DNA of 64,000 bases, taken from NCBI GenBank assembly GCA_963742715.1, contig CAVUMR010000001.1, forward strand, positions 1,240,001-1,304,000, given 5' to 3'. The notes beneath the pieces were generated by a model. The model saw only the letters and a program-made list of their open reading frames with translations, did not search any database and was not told the origin of the DNA. This stretch comes from CAVUMR01 sp963742715 (GTDB lineage Bacteria > Actinomycetota > Actinomycetes > Mycobacteriales > Micromonosporaceae). The position numbers and the translations under genes are program-made. Positions 15,318 through 22,823 of the stretch are shown piece by piece (the first letter of the stretch is position 1; each line of letters opens with the position of its first letter).

Positions 15318-16784
15318 TCAGGTCAGCAGTTCGACCAACGGGAAGCTGCGGTTCCGCCGGGGCGGGATGACGTAGTTCTGCCGGTGTGACGCCCGCATCC
15401 GCGCGTTGATGCCGATGTTCTCGTCCGACAGGTTGTACGGCGCGGCGCGGAAGTTCGTACCGTCCGGCATCACGCCGTCCATGGCGAGGCGGGCGCGATG
15501 GAACAGGTGATGTCCCGGTACGAACGCCACGAAGTGCATGCCCGGCTTGTTGGTCGGCCCGACTCCCCCTGGCGCCCAGGCGAACGGGTCGTCGAGGGTG
15601 TTGAAGTCCTCGCGCAACGGCACCGGGGTGCCCTGTACCCGCCGCCGGCCGTAGTTGTCGTAGGTGGTGGCGGCCAGCCGCGTCGCCTGCTGCAGCAGCG
15701 CGTTGTGCCCGAGCACCCCGCTGCCCGTGGCGTCCTGCCTGACCTGGGACATCGACGACAGCTGGGCCGGGCCGTTCGGCAGCGTGACCGTGTCCGGGTC
15801 GGCCGGTACGGCAGTCCGCGGCGAGAACATCCGCTTGACCCGTTCGGCGTAGGCCTGGGTGTCCATGCTGTTGTACCAGGTGTCGATGTCCAGGTAGAGG
15901 TGCGACAGGTGCATCGCGGTACCGGCCGCGAAGTAGCCGTTGGGCCACTGGTCGGTGACCCCGCGGAGGGTCTCGAAGCTGGGAATGTTGTCCGGCCCCA
16001 GCGCCTGCGTCTGCGTACTGGTGAACCCCATCATCAGCTGCGAGTCCGCCGGGATCCGATCCGCACCGGGTACGCCGGCGGCGACCGCCAGACTCTTGCC
16101 GATGCTCGGGTTGCCGAACCCGCGACCGAGGAATCCGATCCGCTTGCTGGTGAGGTCGAACAGGTCTCCGATGTACGCGCCGCTGTTCTGGTTGTCGAAC
16201 AACGCCTGCTCCGCACCGCTGACGATCGACGACGAGTCGCTGCGGAACTTGAACATGACGTGGTTGTCCTCGAGGACCATGCCGGCCGGATCGCTCGGGA
16301 ACCGGATCGCGTCCAGCACCGCGTACTGCTTCGGCGAGGTTCCGGGGATGGCGGGCAGGTACATGTTCATGAGCGACGGTACGAACGCGCGGAAGTACGG
16401 CAGGCCCCAGCCGACCACGATGGTCAGACCGGCGGCCGTGGACGGGTACGGTGCCTCCACCTTCGCGATGGCCTTCTCGACCCGGGTCTTCGCGCTCTTC
16501 AACGCCGCCTTGGTCCAGTTGACGTTGCCCTTGAGCTTGGCGGTGAACACGTCGTTGTGCAGCGGCGGGATCCCCACCGTGACGCCGTTGTCGACGATCA
16601 CCTCGACCTGGTCGATCAGGTACTGCTCCTGGAAGCGCCGGATCACGGCGGCCTCGGCCCGGGGCGGCCCGCCGGCGAACTGGTCGAGGACCTCGTACAC
16701 GCCACGGGCCGCGACCGAGCCGACCGCGATCGTGCTCGCCCGGCGCAGGAAGGCGCGCCGGTCCATGGGTTCTGGGCGCTCCAT
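15318..16784 (-). CDS. Tat-exported protein, possibly Dyp-peroxidase-like fold
   Basis: The 488-residue protein begins MDRRAFLRRASTIAVGSVAARG, a twin-arginine signal, so it would be exported folded, probably with a cofactor. The C-terminal region (MHFVAFVPGHHLFHRARLAMDG, then INARMRASHRQNYVIPPRRNRSFPLVEL) resembles the end of Dyp-type peroxidases, but the GxxDG motif is not seen in its usual form, so a haem role is a guess. Two in-frame ATG codons (16784 and 16766) are possible. It follows the next gene upstream with one base between, so the two form an operon. Confidence 0.6.
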   Translation of the reverse strand: MERPEPMDRRAFLRRASTIAVGSVAARGVYEVLDQFAGGPPRAEAAVIRRFQEQYLIDQVEVIVDNGVTVGIPPLHNDVFTAKLKGNVNWTKAALKSAKTRVEKAIAKVEAPYPSTAAGLTIVVGWGLPYFRAFVPSLMNMYLPAIPGTSPKQYAVLDAIRFPSDPAGMVLEDNHVMFKFRSDSSSIVSGAEQALFDNQNSGAYIGDLFDLTSKRIGFLGRGFGNPSIGKSLAVAAGVPGADRIPADSQLMMGFTSTQTQALGPDNIPSFETLRGVTDQWPNGYFAAGTAMHLSHLYLDIDTWYNSMDTQAYAERVKRMFSPRTAVPADPDTVTLPNGPAQLSSMSQVRQDATGSGVLGHNALLQQATRLAATTYDNYGRRRVQGTPVPLREDFNTLDDPFAWAPGGVGPTNKPGMHFVAFVPGHHLFHRARLAMDGVMPDGTNFRAAPYNLSDENIGINARMRASHRQNYVIPPRRNRSFPLVELLT

Positions 16785-16785
16785 G

Positions 16786-17331
16786 TCAGACCGGCTTCTG
16801 GGAGCAGGTCGGCTGCTTGCACACCAGGTAGGTGCCCTCGAAGACCGGGAGCACCGTCCCGTCGGCGGTGATCGTTTCCCGGATCACCAGCACCAGGTAC
16901 ATGCGCGGGGCGTTGCCCTGCGGGACGAGCGCGGTCCAGTGCACGACCCGATGGGTGGACGGGTACGGCGGCGGCGCGTAGTACGAGTACGTGTTCTCGC
17001 CGTCGCCACCGCGGTAGCCGATCGCCGGAAGCGGCGCGATGCGCGTACCGCGCAGGTTCCGGGCCACCGACGACGACCGTACGGTGTAGCCGCCGTCATG
17101 GGCCGGCGTCGTGGTGGTCGTGATGGTCAGGTCACCGTGGAGATTGACCACGTCGCCGTTGCAGAGGTTGTCCACCACCATCGCGGGGATGTTGATCGTG
17201 GTCCGGACCGTCCTGCCCCGGCTCGTCGCATCGGCCGGCGCGGCGGTCGAGACGGTCAGGACGGCCGCGGCCATCGCGAGCACGATTACGGCGATCCTTC
17301 GTTGCCGCCGCCGCGGCTTTCCTGCGGTCAT
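16786..17331 (-). CDS. Small secreted protein of unknown function
   Basis: The 181-residue protein has an Arg/Lys-rich start (TAGKPRRRQRRIAVIVLAMA) and a signal peptide ending near STAAPADA. The mature part is beta-rich (RTTINIPAMVVDNLCNGDVVNLHGDL, VVHWTALVPQGNAPRMYLVL) with three cysteines. It is the first gene of a two-gene leftward unit with the Tat-exported protein and may be its partner in the envelope. GGGAG precedes the ATG. The family is not recognised. Confidence 0.65.
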   Translation of the reverse strand: MTAGKPRRRQRRIAVIVLAMAAAVLTVSTAAPADATSRGRTVRTTINIPAMVVDNLCNGDVVNLHGDLTITTTTTPAHDGGYTVRSSSVARNLRGTRIAPLPAIGYRGGDGENTYSYYAPPPYPSTHRVVHWTALVPQGNAPRMYLVLVIRETITADGTVLPVFEGTYLVCKQPTCSQKPV

Positions 17332-17659
17332 GACTCCCGACCCCCTCCACGTGTACGTCTCGCGCGGTCATCGCTCTGCCGCCCGGCAAGGTGCCCGCCG
17401 TCATGCGTACGAAACACATCGAACTTGATCGATCAGTGACGTCTCGCGGCAGACGGGCGGACGGATGTGGAGGTTCGGGGCACGCGTACCGAAACCGCCC
17501 GCCGTATCGGGCGTCGGCGCGACGGACGCGTCTCGTGACCGGGGTCGGTGCGGGCGGACCCAGCGGCGCTCGCGGACCCATCGGTACCAGACGGGTCGAC
17601 GCGGGGCGGGTCGAGCAGGCGGGGTGACGTGGGTGGTGCGTCCAAGGCGGGCGGACAAC

Positions 17660-17688
17660 GGTGCCGGCCGGCCGGGCCGGCCGGCACC
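17660..17688. terminator. Long GC palindrome, possible bidirectional terminator
   Basis: GGTGCCGGCCGGCC is followed by one G and then its exact reverse complement, giving up to 13 paired bases. It lies between the leftward two-gene exported-protein unit and the radical SAM locus. Confidence 0.4.
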
Positions 17689-17910
17689 CCGACAGATCAG
17701 GAGTCCGGCCACATGCTCACTATGGTCACCCCCTCTCGCTGGTCACGAGTCCGGTGACGCTCCGGCGCGGTCGCCCCTGGGCGGGGACGCCGAGCCGGCC
17801 GCGAAAGCCGCGTAGCCCCAGAAAGGTACCGCAGTGCATGAAGCGCATAAAGAGTGCTGAGTGCGCCGAAGCGATGCGTTCGGGCCGCTGGCGCGGTCGA
17901 CCGGGGCGGG

Positions 17911-18024
17911 CCGGGTCGACCTCCGCCAAGGGGCCGGGTCCGCCTCCGCCACGGGTCGGGTCCGCCTCCGCAAGGGGGCCGTGTCCGCCTCCGCCAAGGG
18001 GCCGGGTCCGCCTCCGCCACGGGC
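17911..18024. repeat. Five imperfect 22-23-bp tandem units
   Basis: Five units of the form CCGGGTCCGCCTCCGCCAAGG (plus two or three bases) lie head to tail. The complementary strand is rich in GGCGGAGGCGG tracts. Confidence 0.75.
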
Positions 18025-18111
18025 CGATAAACCGGACGAAGCCGCAGGTCAACAGCGAGCGGCCGACCCCGCCGGGCCGGACGGCCGGCTGTCCCGAAGG
18101 CCTGCGCGCGA

Positions 18112-18144
18112 CCGGCCGGCCCACGGTTGACGTGGACCGGCCGG
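18112..18144 (-). terminator. Terminator-like hairpin after the 20-residue ORF
   Basis: On the minus strand CCGGCCGGTCCACG, a five-base loop and CGTGGGCCGGCCGG form a 14-bp stem with one G-U pair. It begins 25 bp past the stop of the 20-residue ORF, so it probably ends the leftward transcript that starts at the ABC ATPase gene. Confidence 0.65.
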
Positions 18145-18168
18145 CGCACCCGAGAACTGCCGTTCGGG

Positions 18169-18231
18169 TCAGTGGATGACGTCCTTGGTCAGCATGACCT
18201 CGATCGCGTCGAGCGCCTTCTCCTTTGCCAT
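18169..18231 (-). CDS. 20-residue peptide gene, candidate precursor or signalling peptide
   Basis: The ORF reads MAKEKALDAIEVMLTKDVIH and stop. It is preceded by the very strong site AAGGAGGTGGTGAAC, placed in the 16-bp gap after the stop codon of the adenylate-forming enzyme, so it is translated from the same message. A terminator-like hairpin follows. The peptide has no Cys, Ser or Tyr; it has one Thr, three Lys, two Glu, two Asp and a C-terminal His, and could form an amphipathic helix. Precursors for radical SAM enzymes such as PqqA are equally short, which is why I propose this role. The alternative is a stray translated ORF. Confidence 0.55.
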   Translation of the reverse strand: MAKEKALDAIEVMLTKDVIH

Positions 18232-18247
18232 GTTCACCACCTCCTTC

Positions 18248-19570
18248 CTAGATCAGTGACACGAAGTCACTCTGTTTGGCCGAGTTGTCGAGGAGGAAGC
18301 CGTCGTCGGCGACGGGGCGGACGGTGACCGTGGCGGCGTGGTCGGTGACGCCGCGGAGGTCGGCGGTCAGTTGTTCGGTCACTGTCGACGCGGCGGTGTC
18401 CGGGCGGAGGGACACGAGGACCTCGAGGTGGTCCTTGGCGCGGTGGACGAGTTGGAACCGCCGCAGCGGGTACCGGCGCACGACCTTGGTCAGGGTGATG
18501 ACGGAGACGGTGACTCCACCGTCGAGGCAGACCGTGCCGAGGTCGCGCCCTTCGAGTCCGGACAGGATGTCGCCGGGGTAGCCGCAGCCGCAGGCCTCGT
18601 CATCGAGGCTGGCGATGTCGCCGGTGCGGTACCGGATGAGCGGCATCGCCCGGTTGACGAGGTCGGTGACGACGAGCTCGCCAGGCTGACCGGACGGCGC
18701 CGGCCGGCCGTGTTCGTCGACGATCTCGACCCAGAGCCGTTCGCTCTCGATGTGGTACTTCCCGCGCTCGCACTGCACGGCGATGGTGCCGAACTCGCAC
18801 ATCCCGTAGCCGTCCCGGACGGGTGCGGCCAAGGTGGCCTCGAGTTCGTCGCGGATGTGCTGGTCGAGCTTCTCGCCGCAGGTCAGGACACATTTCGGCT
18901 GTACCTGCAGCGACGCGGCGGACACGGCGCGCGCGAAGCGGAGACAGCTCGACGGGTGGCCGTACACGACATCGGGCGCGAATCGCGCGCTTCGGCTGAC
19001 CGAGGTGTCGACGTCGTCCCCGGTCGAGCCGAACTGGGCGACGATGGAGTTGCCGTGCCCGGGTGAGGCGTACTCGGTCCACGGGAGGGCGCCGTCGCAC
19101 ATCGGGATCAGGATCCGGCGCCGCAGCGGCAGGCCGGCGGCGGTGTTGCGGCGCAGGGCCAGGGCAAAGCCGTCGGCGAGTTGGGCGAAGTCGAAGACGA
19201 CCTTCACCGGGATGCCGGTGGTACCCGACGTGTACCCGGCGCGGGACCGTGTGACGTCGATGGCGTCATCGCAGAAGTCGGCGAGCCGGTCGCGGAGGTC
19301 CGCCTTGGAGATCAGCGGCCAGTCGGCCAGCGGCGCGCGCGGGTCCAGGTGGCGATACGCCGGTACCTGGGTGGTGGCGTGGGTCAGCTGCGCCTGGAGC
19401 CGGTCGAGCTGGAGAGCACGTTGCGCCGGGCGGTCGGAGTCGAGCGCGTCGCGGTACCCGACATAGCGGCGGTAGATGTCGGGGAAGAGGATGCCTTCAG
19501 TGATGAGGGTGCGCTCGAGGAACTGCGCGTAGTGCTGGTTGATCTTCTCGTGGATCCCGGTTCCGAACAC
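18248..19570 (-). CDS. CapK/PaaK-like adenylate-forming enzyme (phenylacetate-CoA-ligase family)
   Basis: The 440-residue protein belongs to the ANL-type family of PaaK, CapK and coenzyme F390 synthetase. Members activate a carboxylate with ATP and pass it to a thiol or amine. Seen motifs are AGYTSGTTGIPVKV (P-loop), DGYGMCEFGTI (adenine-binding), RYRTGDIA and GRDLGTVCLDGG. Two Cys-rich spots (MCEFGTIAVQC and ACGCGYPGD) resemble structural zinc sites of this group. The GTG at 19570 with GAGGGAG upstream starts just after the permease stop. No carrier-protein gene is nearby, so the acyl acceptor is unknown. Confidence 0.85.
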   Translation of the reverse strand: MFGTGIHEKINQHYAQFLERTLITEGILFPDIYRRYVGYRDALDSDRPAQRALQLDRLQAQLTHATTQVPAYRHLDPRAPLADWPLISKADLRDRLADFCDDAIDVTRSRAGYTSGTTGIPVKVVFDFAQLADGFALALRRNTAAGLPLRRRILIPMCDGALPWTEYASPGHGNSIVAQFGSTGDDVDTSVSRSARFAPDVVYGHPSSCLRFARAVSAASLQVQPKCVLTCGEKLDQHIRDELEATLAAPVRDGYGMCEFGTIAVQCERGKYHIESERLWVEIVDEHGRPAPSGQPGELVVTDLVNRAMPLIRYRTGDIASLDDEACGCGYPGDILSGLEGRDLGTVCLDGGVTVSVITLTKVVRRYPLRRFQLVHRAKDHLEVLVSLRPDTAASTVTEQLTADLRGVTDHAATVTVRPVADDGFLLDNSAKQSDFVSLI

Positions 19571-19587
19571 CAGTGCTCCCTCGCCGG

Positions 19588-20379
19588 CTAGTTGAAGTCG
19601 TCGTGGCCGTACCTGTTCGCCCTCCATATCTGGATCCGCAGGGTGAGGTACCCGACGAGAAGCCACCCGAGGCCGACCAGGACTTCGGCCAGCGCCGGCG
19701 CGAGCCACGGCCGACCGTCGAGGGCGGCGCGTACCGCGACCAGCCCGTGGCCCACCGGCAGGAAGACGCCGAGCACCTCGGCGAACGGCACCCGCTCCGG
19801 CGGAATGAACACGCCGCCGGCGAGCAGGATGAGGTAGGCCAGCAGGTTGCACAGCAGCACGTCGGCGCGTTTCCCCATGGACAGCAGCGCGACCGCGAGG
19901 CCCGCGGCGCAGGTGCTGAACGCCATCACGGTGTACAGCGGCAGCTGTTCGACGAGGTGCCCGGCGAGCCGGGCGTGGCCGGTCAACGGGGGTACGACCA
20001 GCAGGCAGATCGCCAGCGCCACGGTGCCGAGCAGGGGGTAGGGCAGCGCCCGGAGCACCATCACCAGGAACGGACTGGGCCGGCCCGAGCGCACCTGGTT
20101 GAACGTGCCGGACCACTTGTCGGTCAGGGGTACGTCTCCGACCAGCACCGCCACCTGCATCAAGGTCACGGTGGGGGCGCCCACCAGGGCGAACTCCCGG
20201 TAGGCCGGGCCGGCCAGGACCCCGCCGAGGGTGACGAAGAACAGGTACTGGAGTACCGGCCGCGGCAGCACGACGGTCACCAGCACCCGCAGTGGGTACT
20301 CGCTGAAGAAGTGCACCCGGCCGAAGCGGACGGTCTCGGCGATCCAGCCCGGTGCGGTCGGGGCGTAGTCAGAGCTCAA
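19588..20379 (-). CDS. ABC-2 type transporter permease (second)
   Basis: The 263-residue protein has six predicted helices. The ABC-2 hallmark is LLAYLILLAGGVFIPPERVPFAEVLGVFLPVGHGLVAVRAAL. The TTG at 20379 overlaps the region of the preceding permease stop and has AGGGA seven bases upstream; no ATG or GTG is available without entering the first permease gene in another frame. Together with the 20369-21160 permease it probably forms a heterodimeric channel driven by the ATPase at 21138. It is the third gene of the leftward operon. Confidence 0.85.
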   Translation of the reverse strand: MSSDYAPTAPGWIAETVRFGRVHFFSEYPLRVLVTVVLPRPVLQYLFFVTLGGVLAGPAYREFALVGAPTVTLMQVAVLVGDVPLTDKWSGTFNQVRSGRPSPFLVMVLRALPYPLLGTVALAICLLVVPPLTGHARLAGHLVEQLPLYTVMAFSTCAAGLAVALLSMGKRADVLLCNLLAYLILLAGGVFIPPERVPFAEVLGVFLPVGHGLVAVRAALDGRPWLAPALAEVLVGLGWLLVGYLTLRIQIWRANRYGHDDFN

Positions 20380-21160
20380 AGCGACCGTCCCTGCGGATCC
20401 GCCGCACGATGCCGGCGAATGCCAGGTGCCCGACCGCGAAGTACCCGACGGTGAGCCCGACCGCGATGGCCAGCGGCAGCACCAGAATCCGTCCGGCGGC
20501 GGCGGCCACCAGGAACTCGGTCGCCCAGCGGAGGCTGATGACCGCCGCGATCGGGCGCAGTACGGCGGGCAGCGCCTCCGGGGGGATGAGCAGCCCACCG
20601 AGCAGGTAGATCGGGTACATCAACGCGCTGGACAGTTGTGGTCCGTACCTGGTCAGCAGGAAGACGCAGGCCAGCAGCTCGCCGAGCGCGGTACCGGAGG
20701 CGAGGACCACCACCACGCCTACCGCGAGCCACCCCGGTGCGGCCGCGCGTACCGGCAGGTGCAGCAGCCACACCATGACGGCGGTGGTCGGCGCGACCAG
20801 CGCGGCGGCGTGCAGGGTCGAGCCGAGGGACTTGCCGAGGAGTACGAGCTGCGGCGGGTGGACTCCCACCACGGCGGCGCCGAACGTACCGTCGCGCAGT
20901 TCGCGGCGCAGCACGCTGCCACCGCTCCACAGCGTGGTACCCCACAGCGCCATCAACGCGACCCCGACCACGATCCGCGTGGCCACCTCCGGTCCGGGGT
21001 GGTCGACGGCCCGCGAGGTGAGCACCAGGTAGGTCGCCGGCATGACGATGGCCGTGAGCACGCTGAACACCCCGGCGGTGGTACGCGCCTGGACTCCGGC
21101 GCTGGCCCACAGCACCGACCCGGCGGCGGCCCACCGGCTAGTGAGGCTCGGTGCTGTCAT
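20369..21160 (-). CDS. ABC-2 type transporter permease (first)
   Basis: The 263-residue protein, the same length as its partner, has six predicted helices and the ABC-2 segment SALMYPIYLLGGLLIPPEALPAVLRPIAAVISLRWATEFL. Its ATG at 21160 lies inside the ATPase gene (23-bp overlap) and its stop overlaps the next permease, so the three transporter genes are translationally coupled. Two unlike permeases suggest export of a dedicated product of the locus. Confidence 0.87.
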   Translation of the reverse strand: MTAPSLTSRWAAAGSVLWASAGVQARTTAGVFSVLTAIVMPATYLVLTSRAVDHPGPEVATRIVVGVALMALWGTTLWSGGSVLRRELRDGTFGAAVVGVHPPQLVLLGKSLGSTLHAAALVAPTTAVMVWLLHLPVRAAAPGWLAVGVVVVLASGTALGELLACVFLLTRYGPQLSSALMYPIYLLGGLLIPPEALPAVLRPIAAVISLRWATEFLVAAAAGRILVLPLAIAVGLTVGYFAVGHLAFAGIVRRIRRDGRFEL

Positions 21161-22112
21161 CGTGCAGCCGCACGTAGGCGTCCTCGAGCCGCAACGGCTC
21201 GACACTGACGTCGACGATCTCGAGGTCCCTGGACATGGCCCCGATCAGCTCGCTGAGGTCGCGGAACGACTCCGCCTGCCAGTCCCGGACCCGCAGCCGC
21301 ACCGCCCACAGGTCGCCCTCCGGCCAGACGCCGTCGACGGCGAGACCGTCGCGGACGGGTGCCGCGGACAGGTCCGCGGGTGGCGCGCCCCGCACCCGGA
21401 CCGTCACGGTGCTGACGTAGCCCGCGGTACGCGCGAACCGGGCCACCGGCATGTCGCCGGTCAGCTTCCCTTCGTCGAGCAGGACCACCCGGTCGGCGAG
21501 GCGTTCGATGTCGAGCAGGTAGTGGCTGGTGAGCAGCACGGCTGCTCCGGCGGCCCGGAGGTCGGAGACGACCGACCGGATCCGGTCGGCCTCGATCGGG
21601 TCCAGGCCGACGGTCGGCTCGTCGAGCAGGAGCAGCCGGGGGCGGGTGAACAGGCCGATGGCCAGGTGCAGCCGTTGGCGCATCCCGCGCGAGTAGGTCT
21701 CGACGTTGTGTCCGGCCGCGGCGGCCAGGCCGGCCTCGGCCAGCGCGGCGTCGGCCCGCGCCGCCAGCTCGCGTCGCGTCGCGCCGTGCAGCATGGCGAA
21801 GAAGCGGAGGTTGTCGCGGCCGCTGAGCCGGGGGTACAGCCCGCGGTCGCCGCCGAGGACGACCGAAGTCAGCCGCCGCGCCTCGGCCGGCCGGGCCACC
21901 ACGTCGAGGCCCTCCACCAGGACGGTGCCGGTCGTGGGCAGCAGCAGCGTCGCGGCGATCTTTGTCAACGTCGTCTTACCGGCGCCATTCGGGCCGAGGA
22001 GTCCGATGATCTCGCGGTCGGCAACCGTAAAGCTGACATCGCGCAATGCGTGGATCTTCTGGGCACCATTGGTAAAGGTCCGCGACAGCCGGTCGACGAC
22101 GAGCATGTTCAT
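21138..22112 (-). CDS. ABC transporter ATP-binding protein of the radical SAM locus
   Basis: The 324-residue ATPase has Walker A GPNGAGKTT, signature YSRGMRQR (SRG in place of SGG), Walker B LLLLDEPTVGLD and the switch HYLLDIERLADRVVLLDEG. A C-terminal domain of about 100 residues follows, ending in VEPLRLEDAYVRLHDD, as in DrrA-like exporters. It is the first gene of the leftward operon and starts 364 bp from the divergent rightward operon. The start ATG at 22112 has GGAG upstream; ATG 22106 is an alternative. Confidence 0.93.
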   Translation of the reverse strand: MNMLVVDRLSRTFTNGAQKIHALRDVSFTVADREIIGLLGPNGAGKTTLTKIAATLLLPTTGTVLVEGLDVVARPAEARRLTSVVLGGDRGLYPRLSGRDNLRFFAMLHGATRRELAARADAALAEAGLAAAAGHNVETYSRGMRQRLHLAIGLFTRPRLLLLDEPTVGLDPIEADRIRSVVSDLRAAGAAVLLTSHYLLDIERLADRVVLLDEGKLTGDMPVARFARTAGYVSTVTVRVRGAPPADLSAAPVRDGLAVDGVWPEGDLWAVRLRVRDWQAESFRDLSELIGAMSRDLEIVDVSVEPLRLEDAYVRLHDDSTEPH

Positions 22113-22476
22113 GCGCGGCTCCGCCCATCCGTACCCAATCGACGTGGTGGAATACCCCGCGCCGTGATCCGTAGCGGTTCTGCGTTGGCACTAATTCAGT
22201 TACCGGAATATGTCACCAAATTGGGCGCTGTCATCCCGAACTGCCCCGAGTTGGTGGGCCTCTCCGGCGAGGCACAACGACTCGCCGATAAAAGACGATG
22301 GTCAATGTACACCAAGCGATACGCGCCTTGACAGCGTTGGCGACGAGTGGTTCCCTCGGACGCAGGCGACCCAGCTTCCTGTAAATGCAGCCGAAACGGC
22401 GAGATCATTTCCCACGCCCATTGCAGGAGCTGTCGTATCGCCCCGCATTGGTCTTCGAGCGGAGGGCGGATCGGGC
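22113..22476. promoter_or_regulatory. Divergent intergenic control region of the radical SAM locus
   Basis: These 364 bp are visibly richer in A/T than the genes on both sides. Rightward candidates are TTGGCA (22185-22190) with TATGTC after an 18-bp spacer, and TTGACA at 22328-22333 without a good -10. Leftward, TTGGTG (minus strand, 22315-22310) with TTTATC is weak. An open frame from 22210 runs into the next gene but its N-terminal part does not look coding, so a long leader before 22477 is more likely. Confidence 0.4.
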
Positions 22477-22794
22477 ATGTACCCAACATTCCAAGGTCAG
22501 GTCAGGAATGGCCGGCTGGTGGTCGACGAGCTGCAGAGCCGCGGCGCGCGGATGCTGGCCGGAAAGGAAGTCGCGGTGGTAGTGCTCGACGAGCGCTCCC
22601 CGGCCAGCAATGGACACGTGTGGACCGGCCGGTACGACGACGGCGCGGTCAGTGGCATGGGTGACGCGCTGACCCAGCTCGAGGGCCGGCAGGCGATGGT
22701 CGTCGTCCGGGACGATCTCGTCGGCGTGGGCCAGGTCGACGCCTTCGACCAGAAGTTCCAGCTCGGCGCCAAGCTCGGGGACCTCGACACCTGA
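22477..22794 (+). CDS. Small protein with DUF104/AbrB-like N-terminus, first rightward gene
   Basis: The 105-residue protein begins MYPTFQGQVRNGRLVVDELQ and continues to KEVAVVVLDE, which resembles the short beta-barrel of DUF104/AbrB-like proteins (pattern G-x-V-x-N-G-R-L-V). The C-terminal half is acidic and unlike known domains. A GGAGGG site lies ten bases before ATG 22477; the longer open frame upstream was rejected because it lacks a ribosome binding site and coding character. It may be a regulator or accessory factor of the locus. Confidence 0.6.
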   Translation: MYPTFQGQVRNGRLVVDELQSRGARMLAGKEVAVVVLDERSPASNGHVWTGRYDDGAVSGMGDALTQLEGRQAMVVVRDDLVGVGQVDAFDQKFQLGAKLGDLDT

Positions 22795-22823
22795 CGGCAC
22801 CCGCCTAGCCAGAAGGCGACCGC

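Larger units (their letters stand above)
17332..18168. other. Non-coding stretch with hairpins and a repeat
   Basis: No convincing gene is seen in these 840 bp. It contains a 10-bp palindrome TGATCGATCA (17426-17435), a perfect GC-rich palindrome (17660-17688), a five-unit repeat (17911-18024) and the terminator-like hairpin at 18112-18144. The open frames here run through the repeats in several frames and look like high-GC noise. Confidence 0.55.

Noticed and set aside
15318..16784. Firm assignment as a Dyp-type peroxidase
   Set aside because: The GxxDG motif and proximal His context are not convincing, so only a tentative fold note is given.
17911..18024. CRISPR-like array
   Set aside because: Units are 22-23 bp, contiguous and without unique spacers; no cas genes are present.
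17838..18179. A plus-strand ORF starting MKRIKSAECAEAMRSGRWRG left of the radical SAM locus, considered as a second precursor peptide
   Set aside because: It runs into the tandem repeats, has a poorly spaced ribosome binding site and reads towards the operon end.
22210..22476. An N-terminal extension of the small protein at 22477
   Set aside because: The extension has no ribosome binding site, contains the likely promoter and lacks coding character.
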